Notes: generated by a model not told the origin, from the sequence alone. A stretch of 19,130 bases of DNA from Caldifarciminota bacterium (GCA_014729665.1 WJJO01000205.1:1-19130), one strand, 5' to 3'. Numbered from the stretch's first letter, positions 7,250 through 15,160 are shown. Program-made: numbers and translations.

Positions 7250-7549
7250 ATGACCAAAGAAAAAGAAAACAATTCTCCGATAGTCATAAACGTCGGGGGA
7301 GAAACCTTTGGTTTCAAGGTGCCCGGACATGCAGAGATTAAATTCTACTACGACACTGGGGCCGACTCACTTTACGAGGCGTCCCGAAACCTTATCCTGG
7401 CCTGTGCGGCGGACAGGGAAGGAATCAAGAAGGTAATCAGCCAAAAACCTGCCGTTGTACCGCAGATTGCGGTCAATCTTTTAAGGATTGCAGGAACCGG
7501 TATGGAGGTTAAGCTTGAAAATTTTCCATCAACCGCCGCAGACAGCTAG
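7250..7549 (+). CDS. Tail assembly chaperone, short form
   Basis: This 99-residue acidic protein starts at ATG 7250 with AAAGGAGAG upstream; an in-frame ATG at 7214 lies in a hairpin and is rejected. IVINVGGETFGFKVPGHAEIKFYYDTGAD is followed by a helical region. It sits between the tube and the tape-measure position, where G-type chaperones of myo- and siphophages are found. These coat the tape measure during tail assembly. A slippery heptamer near the 3' end (7519-7525) leads into an overlapping ORF in the -1 frame, the hallmark of the G/GT arrangement. Confidence 0.8.
   Translation: MTKEKENNSPIVINVGGETFGFKVPGHAEIKFYYDTGADSLYEASRNLILACAADREGIKKVISQKPAVVPQIAVNLLRIAGTGMEVKLENFPSTAADS
7519..7525 (+). 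promoter_or_regulatory. Programmed -1 ribosomal frameshift site (A_AAT_TTT)
   Basis: In the zero frame the codons are GAA-AAT-TTT, so bases 7519-7525 form X_XXY_YYZ with X=A, Y=T, Z=T. Slippage by -1 re-pairs AAT as AAA and TTT as TTT. The -1 frame is open from 7519 to the TGA at 7717-7719, and the zero-frame stop is at 7547. No clear downstream pseudoknot was identified by eye. Confidence 0.8.
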
Positions 7550-7719
7550 CAAAAAACGCTGTCCTGCAGGCAGAGGTACTGGTGAGACATTACTTTGGCA
7601 AGGTTCCCGAAGACGAAGCCGAATTCTGGCTTAGATACGGTGAGGCGCTCTGGCTGGAAGAGCGTTCCTCCAAGCGCCTTGCCGCCGCATTTGCCAGACT
7701 GTTTGGAGGAAGAAGATGA
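7525..7719 (+). CDS. Tail assembly chaperone, frameshift extension (T domain of GT)
   Basis: This ORF has no good start codon or ribosome site of its own and is read in the -1 frame after slippage at 7519-7525. The fusion would be 156 residues: 92 from the first frame and 64 from this one. The extension (LAKNAVLQAEVLVRHYFGKV, DEAEFWLRYGEALWLEERSS, ending in a short basic helix) is helical and charged, as expected for the T region that contacts the tape measure. Its TGA overlaps the ATG of the next gene (ATGA). Family knowledge: in lambda the shift is -1 and in Mu it is -2, so this site follows the lambda-type direction in an otherwise Mu-like operon. Confidence 0.78.
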   Translation, partial: SINRRRQLAKNAVLQAEVLVRHYFGKVPEDEAEFWLRYGEALWLEERSSKRLAAAFARLFGGRR

Positions 7720-10706
7720 CTGAACGGAATTGGAACAATTGGTGGAATAATCTGACCGAGAGCCAAAAACAAGAGATCAGAAAAGAGATCCGCAGCATAG
7801 CCGAGAATATAGACGGGCTTCATTCAGGGGTTGCAACGGAAGGATCTATCCGGATGGCGTTAAGCAATAGGCTGTATAGGCAGCCCTATGAGAAAAAAGG
7901 AGAAAGTACACTCTACTATCCGAATCATCCGCTTTTCTACATTCATATGACGTTAGCGATATATTACTCCAAGTTGTACCAATTAACCGGGGAAAAAACG
8001 AATCTGGCGACAAACCTTTCCTGGCACAAGCTTCCGGAAGAGATAAAGGGGATTGCCGAAGATATTTGTCCGCTTGTAGCAAATGATGAAACAGAGAATT
8101 GGAATTACAGGATAGTTCAGCATAATGCACTATATGAAACCGCCCAGATAATTAACGGTTGGATGCGTGATAGAAAGGCTTCAGAATTCACATCAATTGC
8201 CGGTATGATAGAGGTCGATCAGAATTATGTATATAACCTTGATCCGGATGGGGGCTTTTCGTCCGAAGAGACATTCGACGGATATCCTGCCGGGGGTGCA
8301 GGAGGTGGTAGAGACAATGAATTCGGGGGGTACGAAGGAGGGTATGGGCCGATTAGGCTTGACTTGGAATATGAAGAAAGATTAGCAAAGGCAAGGAGCC
8401 GGACCCAGGATGTTTCCATCCCAACTCCTGGTCATGAATGGCAAATCAAAAAGGACGGCAAATGGGTAGACGCCCATCTTATTAACCCGCATGATGTGGA
8501 AGATACCGATACGGTGATAGGATTAATACTTGAAGAAGAGGAGATAACCTTAGATAATCTGTCGTTTACGACGAATAATCCTTATCTCGTAGAGACGATA
8601 AGGGCTCCATGGCCTGAGGAGGGAATACCTAACGACCTGTTCTGCAAATTCTATTTAAATCCCGGAGCCGCCGTAAAACTGGTAAACAGGTACAATAAGG
8701 GTGAGGATAAGCTGGTACGAAGGAAAAGGCTTGCTTACTCAAGTGAAGATGAATTCCAAAGGATGTTCAAGCCCCCGGAAGAGCTGCTGTTGGATTCAAT
8801 ACGAGATGTAATACATGGGATTAAGACACCGGATGGTTGGTATAATAGAGAGAACATGTCACCCACTCCCCACACAGCCCATGTCAAGATCACCGAAGAG
8901 GAACTTTTATTCAACGGACTTAGTTTCGATGCACAATACCTGAAGGACTGGATTGCACCGACAGACAGAAGCATGGATTACTTTTACGATGCCTGGGATA
9001 AACTCCAGATCACGGAACATGGCGCCAAGGCCATTCATTGGATGGATGCAATTACAGGACCTGTAGGCCCTGCCGGAGTCGCGGAAGGTATTACCCATGC
9101 TGCTTTCAAAACGCGGTTTAGTTTTGAAGGACTTACAGGGATGGATAATTCAGAAATAATCCGCCCCTTACAATTTTTGTCAATACCTGAACTTGAAGCT
9201 TTGAGGATTGATATACTGAATCTATGGGGCGACCTTCAGAGAGAAAGAAATATCGCCTCTATTGTTGATTTTATTAGCGCCTTGCCTGTAGCAGGAACAG
9301 TCGCTAATCAGGCATATAAGATGATAAGAAGAAGAATAGGGTCCGGTGAATGGGTAGATTGGAGCGATTCAAGATTCGTAATCGATCTAATTAAGGATGT
9401 TCTGGGTGTCCTCGGGGAATCAAGCGTAAAAAGTATACTCAAGAGCGCCTTAAAACCGCTGTCTCTTGCTAAAACTATAGCTCAAGCAGAATCCAGACAC
9501 ATCACCCACAAGGCGTGTTCGGGTTATCTTTCCGGTTTATTGACCGAGATTGATACACAAATCGAAGCCTCAACCGCTGAAAACGAGATTGAATTTGAAA
9601 CAAATCAAAGGATTATTCCCCGTGAGCTTAAATGGGCGTTGTGGAGAGAGGTGGAGTTTGCAGCCAGGGTTTGGAGACGATACCACGAGTTGGCCGAATC
9701 CAGGATCGAAAACGTTTCAATCGGTTTTACCGAAACTGAAAAGGGGTATATCAGGAATCTTTACCAAGACTATACGAATATTAGCGATTTTAACAAAGTC
9801 ATGGTGGTGAATCAGCTCTTCCTTGGACCCTATGGAGGTCGATATGCAGAAGGTTCTCCATATACGGTAGAGTCAGATGGGGAAAACCGATTGGTTGGGA
9901 TCAGAGAATACGATCATTACACCTATATGGATCAGGTTCTGCTGCCTTTTGTAGGAAAACAGATCAGGGACCTTCAGAAATTTACCTTCATAGATTATAT
10001 GGAACAATCACATTACATAACTCAATTTGAAGGTTTAATGCTGCATGCAGGTACACCCAGTCAGACTACAACTGAGGATACCCTGGATGAAACAAGCCTT
10101 CTTTTCAGGGGGATGCCAAGGGTTACTCAAGGTATTGAATACGGAGATGACGGGCCTACTGAGAGTGCAAACACAGAAGACTGGAGTCTTACAGGTTCAA
10201 TCCCCGTTATCTATGATGAACTGGATCCAGGTATCGAAGGATATGGAAAGTATCATTTTGACAATGCAACAGACCTGGGATATGCCGAATCCAAAGGTGG
10301 GTTGGATTTCTGTGAGGGGGGTAATTCGGCCGGAGGGTCAGTTGATAACAGGACACAAATGCCATCGCTTGAATATTTTGCTTTTCGGAGGGAACCGATG
10401 GCCGGAGAAACCAGCGCAATAATGGACATATACTCGTCCGGACCGAGCAAGGATATAATTACCGGCCTGGATGCGCCGGTAGTTGCACCTCCAAGCACGC
10501 CGATGAATCGTTCACAGGTTATTCCTGTTTCTACCGGCCTTAAACCTCAGGTCAACGCAACCGGAAGAGGTGTCGCTTCTGATGTCAGACAGAATGTAAA
10601 TAAGATTGTACGGATGGTTATCAACCGCTACGAAACGGTTAACGAACGTAAAATACGGGAGGAGATAGTAAATCTTATGAGAAAAAACAATACGAGAATA
10701 GCTTGA
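7716..10706 (+). CDS. Large protein in the tape-measure position, function uncertain
   Basis: This 996-residue protein starts at ATG 7716 with GGAGG 6 bases upstream and is coupled to the chaperone stop. A tape measure protein is expected here and no other candidate exists in the window. However, the sequence lacks the long repetitive coiled coil typical of tape measures. Residues 1-170 are helical and aromatic-rich (MTERNWNNWWNNLTE). Residues about 175-215 are Gly-rich (PAGGAGGGRDNEFGGYEGGY). A hydrophobic stretch at about 510-610 (VDFISALPVAGTVANQAY, LGVLGESSVKSILKSALKPL) could contact a membrane. The end (VRQNVNKIVRMVINRYETVN) is helical and basic. Base composition is distinctly AT-rich: 23/60 G+C at 8041-8100 and 25/60 at 9241-9300, against 35/60 at 5701-5760. 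I infer a tape measure replaced by, or diverged into, an unknown protein; a cargo or effector is the alternative. Confidence 0.5.
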   Translation: MTERNWNNWWNNLTESQKQEIRKEIRSIAENIDGLHSGVATEGSIRMALSNRLYRQPYEKKGESTLYYPNHPLFYIHMTLAIYYSKLYQLTGEKTNLATNLSWHKLPEEIKGIAEDICPLVANDETENWNYRIVQHNALYETAQIINGWMRDRKASEFTSIAGMIEVDQNYVYNLDPDGGFSSEETFDGYPAGGAGGGRDNEFGGYEGGYGPIRLDLEYEERLAKARSRTQDVSIPTPGHEWQIKKDGKWVDAHLINPHDVEDTDTVIGLILEEEEITLDNLSFTTNNPYLVETIRAPWPEEGIPNDLFCKFYLNPGAAVKLVNRYNKGEDKLVRRKRLAYSSEDEFQRMFKPPEELLLDSIRDVIHGIKTPDGWYNRENMSPTPHTAHVKITEEELLFNGLSFDAQYLKDWIAPTDRSMDYFYDAWDKLQITEHGAKAIHWMDAITGPVGPAGVAEGITHAAFKTRFSFEGLTGMDNSEIIRPLQFLSIPELEALRIDILNLWGDLQRERNIASIVDFISALPVAGTVANQAYKMIRRRIGSGEWVDWSDSRFVIDLIKDVLGVLGESSVKSILKSALKPLSLAKTIAQAESRHITHKACSGYLSGLLTEIDTQIEASTAENEIEFETNQRIIPRELKWALWREVEFAARVWRRYHELAESRIENVSIGFTETEKGYIRNLYQDYTNISDFNKVMVVNQLFLGPYGGRYAEGSPYTVESDGENRLVGIREYDHYTYMDQVLLPFVGKQIRDLQKFTFIDYMEQSHYITQFEGLMLHAGTPSQTTTEDTLDETSLLFRGMPRVTQGIEYGDDGPTESANTEDWSLTGSIPVIYDELDPGIEGYGKYHFDNATDLGYAESKGGLDFCEGGNSAGGSVDNRTQMPSLEYFAFRREPMAGETSAIMDIYSSGPSKDIITGLDAPVVAPPSTPMNRSQVIPVSTGLKPQVNATGRGVASDVRQNVNKIVRMVINRYETVNERKIREEIVNLMRKNNTRIA

Positions 10707-10713
10707 GGGGAGA

Positions 10714-11016
10714 ATGAAGGAAGAAAACACCGCCGTTATCGATGAATCTGCCGGTATGCTTTATGCGACGACGGGTAATATGTATAAGATAGATCATGTT
10801 TTTTTGCCCGTATTACCTGAATTAGCGGATGCCGAAGAAGCTGTTCAGGATATATCTTCCATAGTAGAGCTGTTCGGCGCGGTTTATGGCCAAGGGGAGA
10901 ATGTGGGCCCCTCGTGCAGGACAACATATGAAGTCGAGAAGATTAACAACTTTCCGGCGAAAATAGGGAAAATATTTCAAGAAATCCTGAAAAGAGAACT
11001 GCTTACCAGGGGGTAG
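10714..11016 (+). CDS. Small tail-module protein, function unknown
   Basis: This 100-residue protein starts at ATG 10714 behind GAGGGGAG, 7 bases after the large gene. It is acidic in the first two thirds (LPELADAEEAVQDISSIVEL) and basic at the end (FPAKIGKIFQEILKREL). No signal peptide, membrane segment or family is recognised. Its base composition is as AT-rich as its upstream neighbour (24/60 G+C at 10741-10800), while the next gene returns to the operon norm (34/60 at 11041-11100). I infer that it arrived together with the large protein and may be its partner or chaperone. Confidence 0.6.
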   Translation: MKEENTAVIDESAGMLYATTGNMYKIDHVFLPVLPELADAEEAVQDISSIVELFGAVYGQGENVGPSCRTTYEVEKINNFPAKIGKIFQEILKRELLTRG

Positions 11017-11021
11017 AAAAA

Positions 11022-11720
11022 ATGTCAAGTGAACTTGAGGGTATCCTGAACGCGGCTGGGAAGAACCTTGCAGGCAGGATGGCAGGCGAGATGATCTTCA
11101 ACACGCACCGTTCGGGTACGCTTTATACCGTAACAACTTACCTTCTTTTGGAATCTGAGGACGATGCCGAGATGAGGCTTCCGATACCCTTCCCGTGTAA
11201 TATAACAGTGAGTGGACGTTCGAAGATAATAATAACAGAGGTAGACGGCCTGATCGACACAGTCAAGGAAGATATGGGCTTCTCAGGATACGACCTCGGG
11301 ATTTCCTTCGAGGCAGGCGACTACAGCATCTCACTGGGAGGAGTAACAATACCGATGCTCTACATCCCGGCCCATCTTCTGGTTGCCACGGTCGCGGAAC
11401 TCATCAAGGACCACAAGGGTCCGGTGAAGATAACCGAAGGGGCAGGATTCAATTTTGAAAAGCTCTCACAGGAAGGATTGAGTTCTGTATCGAATCAGAT
11501 CGGTACGGCCAGCCGGGCTTTGCAGGTCCTCGGAGGACAGGCACCGATGTTCGATCCCAAGCCCTCACTTCTCAATGCCCTGGGCATACAAAAGGTAGTC
11601 TTCCAGGACTTTTCAATCAACCCAATAGAAAACAGGCGTTACCAGGTTTCTCTATCATGTGTCGCAGAAATGGACGACGGTGAGGAGGACAGTCTTTTCA
11701 CGAAAAGTTCGGGAGGTTAA
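11022..11720 (+). CDS. Tail / baseplate protein following the tape measure
   Basis: This 232-residue protein starts at ATG 11022 behind AGGGGG. It begins with a helix (LEGILNAAGKNLAGRMAGEM). A beta-rich middle follows (LPIPFPCNITVSGRSKIIITEVDG, EAGDYSISLGGVTIP). The C-terminal part, QKVVFQDFSINPIENRRYQVSLSC, resembles the last part of DUF6046-type phage tail proteins. Position before the LysM and hub genes corresponds to Mu gp43 / P2 U-type baseplate-proximal proteins. The exact role is inferred from synteny. Confidence 0.6.
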   Translation: MSSELEGILNAAGKNLAGRMAGEMIFNTHRSGTLYTVTTYLLLESEDDAEMRLPIPFPCNITVSGRSKIIITEVDGLIDTVKEDMGFSGYDLGISFEAGDYSISLGGVTIPMLYIPAHLLVATVAELIKDHKGPVKITEGAGFNFEKLSQEGLSSVSNQIGTASRALQVLGGQAPMFDPKPSLLNALGIQKVVFQDFSINPIENRRYQVSLSCVAEMDDGEEDSLFTKSSGG

Positions 11721-11721
11721 T

Positions 11722-12159
11722 ATGGATTATTCGGAGAAGGGATTCTTACATAGAATGCGTGAAGGCGAGGACATATGGTTACTTGCGGAGCTGTACTACG
11801 GGGATGCGTCACTTTGGTGGATTATCTACCATGTCAACATTGAGGTCTTCGGCGACGATCCGGAGTACGTATGGCCCGGTTTGGAGTTATTCATACCATT
11901 CCTCGAGGTGAGTGAGGAAAAAAGTAAGGTTCCGGTCTTCATATCCCATGTTGCATACGATCCGGCCTTTGATCCGATGATTCTTCTCGTTAGGGAGCGC
12001 TACAGCGATTCGACAATGTGTCTTGATCTTTACGAAGAAAACGGCTGGAAAGCGGACCACGTGATAAAGGCCGGAGATAAGATAAGCTATCCAGCAAGGG
12101 CCGAGAAACCGGCGATGCGTAGAGCCGAGAGCTGGCGTCATATCTTCTACCGGAGGTAG
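11722..12159 (+). CDS. LysM-type tail protein (P2 gpX / T4 gp53-like role)
   Basis: This 145-residue protein starts at ATG 11722, with GGGAGG 5 bases upstream and 1 base after the preceding stop. The LysM-type pattern is clear: GEDIWLLAELYYGDASLWWIIYHVN (residues 15-39) and PGLELFIPF (52-60). Such proteins bridge hub and tube or wedge in contractile baseplates. A second, weaker copy of the pattern may lie at the C-terminus (GWKADHVIKAGDKISYP). The gene ends 2 bases before the hub gene. Confidence 0.8.
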   Translation: MDYSEKGFLHRMREGEDIWLLAELYYGDASLWWIIYHVNIEVFGDDPEYVWPGLELFIPFLEVSEEKSKVPVFISHVAYDPAFDPMILLVRERYSDSTMCLDLYEENGWKADHVIKAGDKISYPARAEKPAMRRAESWRHIFYRR

Positions 12160-12161
12160 AA

Positions 12162-13229
12162 ATGGTTTTAATACCAACCTTCAAGGTCTGCATCGGTTCA
12201 TTCAGCGTAAAGGCAATCAAAAGCATCACTGTTACCCTTACCGAAGGTTCGGTTCCTTCCCAGGCAACGATAACCATTCCGACTACAAAGCGTTCCGACC
12301 TCGAAAGGTTCTCGATAAACACTGAAGTTAACGTTCACCTGGGTTTTACAGACGAGGAGGCAGAACTCGGAAAAGTCTTTACAGGATGGATAACAGGATT
12401 ATCGGAAACCCTTCCCCTGGTGATAACGGCGGAAGACGGCATCATGAAGGCTAAGGAGCAGAAAGAGAAAAAAACCTACGGTACAGACGACGACCCGATC
12501 TACTACAGCGATATTGCAAAGGACCTTATAGCTCAGGCAGGGCTTTCCCCGAACGTCCCTCTAGACGGACCGGGAATCAAACAGCATTCTGTGCAATTCA
12601 ATAAGGACCAGTCTATTCTCGAAAGGCTTGATATTCTGTCGCGGAAAACCCAGTGGATTTATCACTGCATACCCGGCACCGATGAAATCTACTTCGGCCC
12701 GGCCTGGCCTTTCGATCGCGGTCACCTGCAGATGAATAATTCTCCCCTTGTCTTCAGGGCAGGCAATCGCAGAGCCGACTGGCCTGGCTCCTGGGGGAAC
12801 GTTATTTCCATTCCTAACCTGGACAGTAAGAACAAAAATCCTTACTCGGAGGTAACCTGTCATCTCCAGGACAGGATTCAAACCGCCACGAGTATTCCTA
12901 AATCAGCAACGGTTGAGGGAGTCGATACGATGATCCTGGATATCGACTACTGCTTTTCGACCGATACCGTCTCGAATGAAAACTATGCGGAACGCTGTGC
13001 ACGGGAGAAGCTATACCTCTTGAATTCCGCTAAGACCACAGGGACATTCTTTACCTTCGGAAACCCGAACCTGCTTCCGTGGCATCCTGTACGACTGGAG
13101 TGGCACAAGGATTTACCCGCTAGTGAGTACAGCGGCAAATACAACGTTAAGGGCGTTAACTACACCTATGACCTGGAATCCGGTTTCAGGATGAGTGTGG
13201 ACTTTCGCACGCCGCCCGGAGAATTATAA
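12162..13229 (+). CDS. Baseplate hub protein (P2 gpD / Mu gp44-like)
   Basis: This 355-residue protein starts at ATG 12162 with GGAGG 5 bases upstream. It resembles late-control D / T4 gp27-like hubs, which form the trimeric ring holding the spike. Characteristic parts are the N-terminal strand pair (SITVTLTEGSVPSQATITIP), VHLGFTDEEAELGKVFTGWI with the hub-type GxI motif, YSDIAKDLIAQAGL, and QSILERLDILSRKTQWIYH, which matches the conserved segment before the second barrel. The C-terminal portion ends in a strand pattern (YNVKGVNYTYDLESGFRMSV). Length is usual for the family. Confidence 0.85.
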   Translation: MVLIPTFKVCIGSFSVKAIKSITVTLTEGSVPSQATITIPTTKRSDLERFSINTEVNVHLGFTDEEAELGKVFTGWITGLSETLPLVITAEDGIMKAKEQKEKKTYGTDDDPIYYSDIAKDLIAQAGLSPNVPLDGPGIKQHSVQFNKDQSILERLDILSRKTQWIYHCIPGTDEIYFGPAWPFDRGHLQMNNSPLVFRAGNRRADWPGSWGNVISIPNLDSKNKNPYSEVTCHLQDRIQTATSIPKSATVEGVDTMILDIDYCFSTDTVSNENYAERCAREKLYLLNSAKTTGTFFTFGNPNLLPWHPVRLEWHKDLPASEYSGKYNVKGVNYTYDLESGFRMSVDFRTPPGEL

Positions 13230-13240
13230 GCGAGGTTGCT

Positions 13241-13882
13241 ATGAGTGAGATCAGAAAACTATTCAGGGAGCTGTCGGATAAGGGGATAAAGGACGCCGTC
13301 ATCGGTAAGGTGATTCGATGCCAGCAAACAACGCCGACAGGCTGGTCGATTCCCGACAGAATAAAAGCCTTCTGGTGCGACGTGGAGCCCGAGAGATCGA
13401 ATGAAGCGACACTTCAGTACGTACCGATGCCCATGCGGGTTATCAATGCGCCGGATGACCTGGGTGTTATCTTCGTACCCAAGGTAGATACGGAGGTCAT
13501 CGTCTCATGGATAGACGGAAGACCCACGATGCTTGCCTCGAGGGAATGGGACCGGATGATACTCAAGAAGGGCGAGAACCTGTGGATAGAGATAGCTAAG
13601 AATGACGATATATTTGTTCAAACCCGGGGTCAGGTGGATGTTAAAGTCGGGAAGAGCGTAACCGAGGAGATAACCCTTTCAAAGCACGTTAAATGTCCCT
13701 TGATAAAGCTGGGACAGATGGCCCCTCACCCGGTGGTTATGGGTGATATGCTCGTGACATGGCTTTCGACCCACACACATACACTCGTTCCCGTCTTGAC
13801 GCCCGCAGGTTTCGTGACTTCGCCGCCCCTGCAGAATCCGGCGCTACCCGGGGTACTTTCAAAAGTAACCTTTACCGATTAA
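13241..13882 (+). CDS. Baseplate spike assembly protein (P2 gpV / Mu gp45-like)
   Basis: This 213-residue protein starts at ATG 13241 behind GAGG. The N-terminal OB-like part carries IGKVIRCQQTTPTGWSIPDR and VDTEVIVSWIDGRPTML. The C-terminal part is a short beta-helix spike with KLGQMAPHPVVMGDMLVTWL, then the HTHT motif at residues 178-181. In this family paired histidines near the tip bind a metal ion. It would sit at the tip of the tube and pierce the target envelope. Confidence 0.84.
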   Translation: MSEIRKLFRELSDKGIKDAVIGKVIRCQQTTPTGWSIPDRIKAFWCDVEPERSNEATLQYVPMPMRVINAPDDLGVIFVPKVDTEVIVSWIDGRPTMLASREWDRMILKKGENLWIEIAKNDDIFVQTRGQVDVKVGKSVTEEITLSKHVKCPLIKLGQMAPHPVVMGDMLVTWLSTHTHTLVPVLTPAGFVTSPPLQNPALPGVLSKVTFTD

Positions 13883-13892
13883 AGGAGTACTA

Positions 13893-14036
13893 ATGAAACT
13901 GATTCAAAAGGAAATCCTCGAAAGCCGACGTAATAGAACAGACCCTCAATTATCGGGTTTACACCTGATCAGTAAGGGTCTCCGACCTTTTTCCCCCGAG
14001 GGGAAAAAGGAGGATAACAAAAGGAGGATTAAATGA
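13893..14036 (+). CDS. Short coupled ORF (47 residues) in the spike-wedge gap
   Basis: ATG 13893 follows AAAGGAG with a 5-base spacer, and its TGA overlaps the ATG of the wedge gene at 14033. Its first eight residues (MKLIQKEI) loosely resemble those of the next gene (MKDLGRDI). The rest is encoded by inverted repeats and hairpins (13940-13981, 13986-14010), which argues against a folded protein. It may be a truncated copy of the wedge gene's start or only a coupling device. Confidence 0.35.
   Translation: MKLIQKEILESRRNRTDPQLSGLHLISKGLRPFSPEGKKEDNKRRIK
13986..14010 (+). promoter_or_regulatory. 11-bp hairpin abutting a ribosome binding site
   Basis: CCTTTTTCCCC (13986-13996) and GGGGAAAAAGG (14000-14010) pair perfectly around a CGA loop. 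The right arm runs into AAGGAGGATAA, and a second AAAAGGAGGATTAA directly precedes the wedge ATG at 14033. The first ribosome site would be partly masked. It may damp translation of the wedge gene or be an inserted element. Confidence 0.5.
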
Positions 14037-14422
14037 AGGACTTGGGAAGAGACATAAAGCTTGAGCTCGATTACGAAACAGGGGAAATCCTCGACGTTGT
14101 GATTACAGACGGGGATTTTGCCCTGCTCGAAGGTGAGGACTGTCTTACGCAGGACCTCCTGAACGAACTCTGGACGCAGTATTATGACTGGGCACTAGCT
14201 TATACGGTAGGTACCCGGCTCCCCGAGTTCGTAAACATGCCCTATTCCGGGATAGTGGTCGCAGACCTATACAACGCAATACGCGAACCGCTTGACAGGG
14301 AAGACAGACTGGTTCGCGGAAGATACAACATTAAGCTGACCGAGGATGGGTTTACCTGCGGGGTATTCCCTAAATCACGCATAAGGCCGAAGGAGTTAAC
14401 CCTCGAGATTAAAAATACTTAG
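14033..14422 (+). CDS. Baseplate wedge protein (T4 gp25 / Mu gp46-like)
   Basis: This 129-residue protein starts at ATG 14033, with AAGGAGG 7 bases upstream. It has the gp46/gp25 layout: an N-terminal strand pair (DIKLELDYETGEILDVVITDGDFALL), a central helix (CLTQDLLNELWTQYYDWALAY), a helix carrying ADLYNAIREPLDRED and a C-terminal strand pair ending KELTLEIKN. Length is normal. It would connect the spike/hub region to the J and I wedge proteins that follow. Confidence 0.8.
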   Translation: MKDLGRDIKLELDYETGEILDVVITDGDFALLEGEDCLTQDLLNELWTQYYDWALAYTVGTRLPEFVNMPYSGIVVADLYNAIREPLDREDRLVRGRYNIKLTEDGFTCGVFPKSRIRPKELTLEIKNT

Positions 14423-14435
14423 CAAAGGAGTTTAA

Positions 14436-14543
14436 ATGATTTTTAAAACCCAGAAGGAGATCTTTTCAGATATAAACAAACCGTTCGAGCGAAGCGAGTT
14501 ACGGAGTGTTATACATGCCTTGCTCGAACCTGAAAAAGGTTAA
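14436..14543 (+). pseudogene. Truncated copy of the J gene 5' end (35 codons)
   Basis: ATG 14436 has a strong AAGGAG site 5 bases upstream. The product begins MIFKTQKEIFSDI, nearly the same as the start of the next gene, which has FKTQKEIFTDM. The shared residues are encoded with different synonymous codons at most positions, so this is a diverged homologue and not a fresh duplication. After residue 13 the sequence is repeat-like (GAGCGAAGCGAG core; GTTCGAGC 14483-14490 pairs with GCTCGAAC 14522-14529). It stops at TAA 14541-14543, two bases before the full gene's ATG. It is best read as the remnant of another J gene, now acting as a leader ORF. Confidence 0.6.
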
Positions 14544-14545
14544 AA

Positions 14546-15091
14546 ATGAATATAACTTTCAAAACACAAAAAGAGATATTCACGGATATGAAGACACAGC
14601 TTGTAGCAGAGGCTCCCCAGCTGACAAACTGGCGTACCCGCGGAGTTGTTCGTTCCATATTGACGGTGGTTTCAGCGGCAATATCGATGCTATGGGACAG
14701 ACTCAAGATACAGTATCTGGACATGTGGGCTCAGTACTCGGACAGGACAACCTTGCGCCGCTACTACGAGTTATGGGGACTCGTCTGGTCAGAGGACCTG
14801 GATACCGAGACGGCCAGGAAGGAGGTACTTGCGATGTACCGCCAGAAGGGCAAAGGCACAAAGGCCTGGTACCGCTCGGTCGTACTCTCCGAGTTCTCAG
14901 AGAAGGTTACGGACGCTGCGGTGAGTATGCGCGCACGGGGGCCTAATACCGTGGATATCGAGGTCTCATATAACGGAGGCCCTGTCCAGGAGGACGACGA
15001 GTTCACGGTAGCAGATATCCAGGACTTCTTTGCAGGCGATGAGAATAGCATCGTCGGAGCAGAAGTCCTCGTAACATCAGTGGAGACATAG
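14546..15091 (+). CDS. Short baseplate J-type wedge protein (Mu gp47-like)
   Basis: This 181-residue protein has J-family features: an N-terminal LTNWRTRGVVRSILTVVSAAI helix region, DRTTLRRYYELWGL, then ARKEVLAMYRQKGKGTKAWYRSVV and a C-terminal domain with DAAVSMRARGPNTVDIEVS. Typical J proteins are roughly twice as long. The middle beta domain is missing, and the end stops early at a TAG. The same frame continues after the stop with DDGVNLQIKKST before reaching a repeat at about 15145. The ribosome site is weak (AAAAGG), so translation may depend on coupling to the upstream 35-codon ORF. It may be a minimal wedge protein or a gene on its way to decay. Confidence 0.65.
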   Translation: MNITFKTQKEIFTDMKTQLVAEAPQLTNWRTRGVVRSILTVVSAAISMLWDRLKIQYLDMWAQYSDRTTLRRYYELWGLVWSEDLDTETARKEVLAMYRQKGKGTKAWYRSVVLSEFSEKVTDAAVSMRARGPNTVDIEVSYNGGPVQEDDEFTVADIQDFFAGDENSIVGAEVLVTSVET

Positions 15092-15160
15092 GATGATGGG
15101 GTTAATCTGCAGATTAAAAAGAGCACTCGTCGCTTTAAGTATATCCCCTCCCCCTCTTAT

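Noticed and set aside
7551..7557. A_AAA_AAC slippery heptamer
   Set aside because: It is the classical motif but lies after the zero-frame stop at 7547 and is in phase only with the already shifted frame; slipping there leads to a different frame without protein-like sequence.
9550..10422. Long + strand ORFs inside the 996-residue gene
   Set aside because: They are alternative-frame readings without ribosome sites; the main frame is open throughout.
14506..14946. 146-codon + strand ORF overlapping the J gene
   Set aside because: It reads the J gene in another frame and gives a Gly/Arg-rich composition without protein-like pattern; the J frame has clear family motifs.
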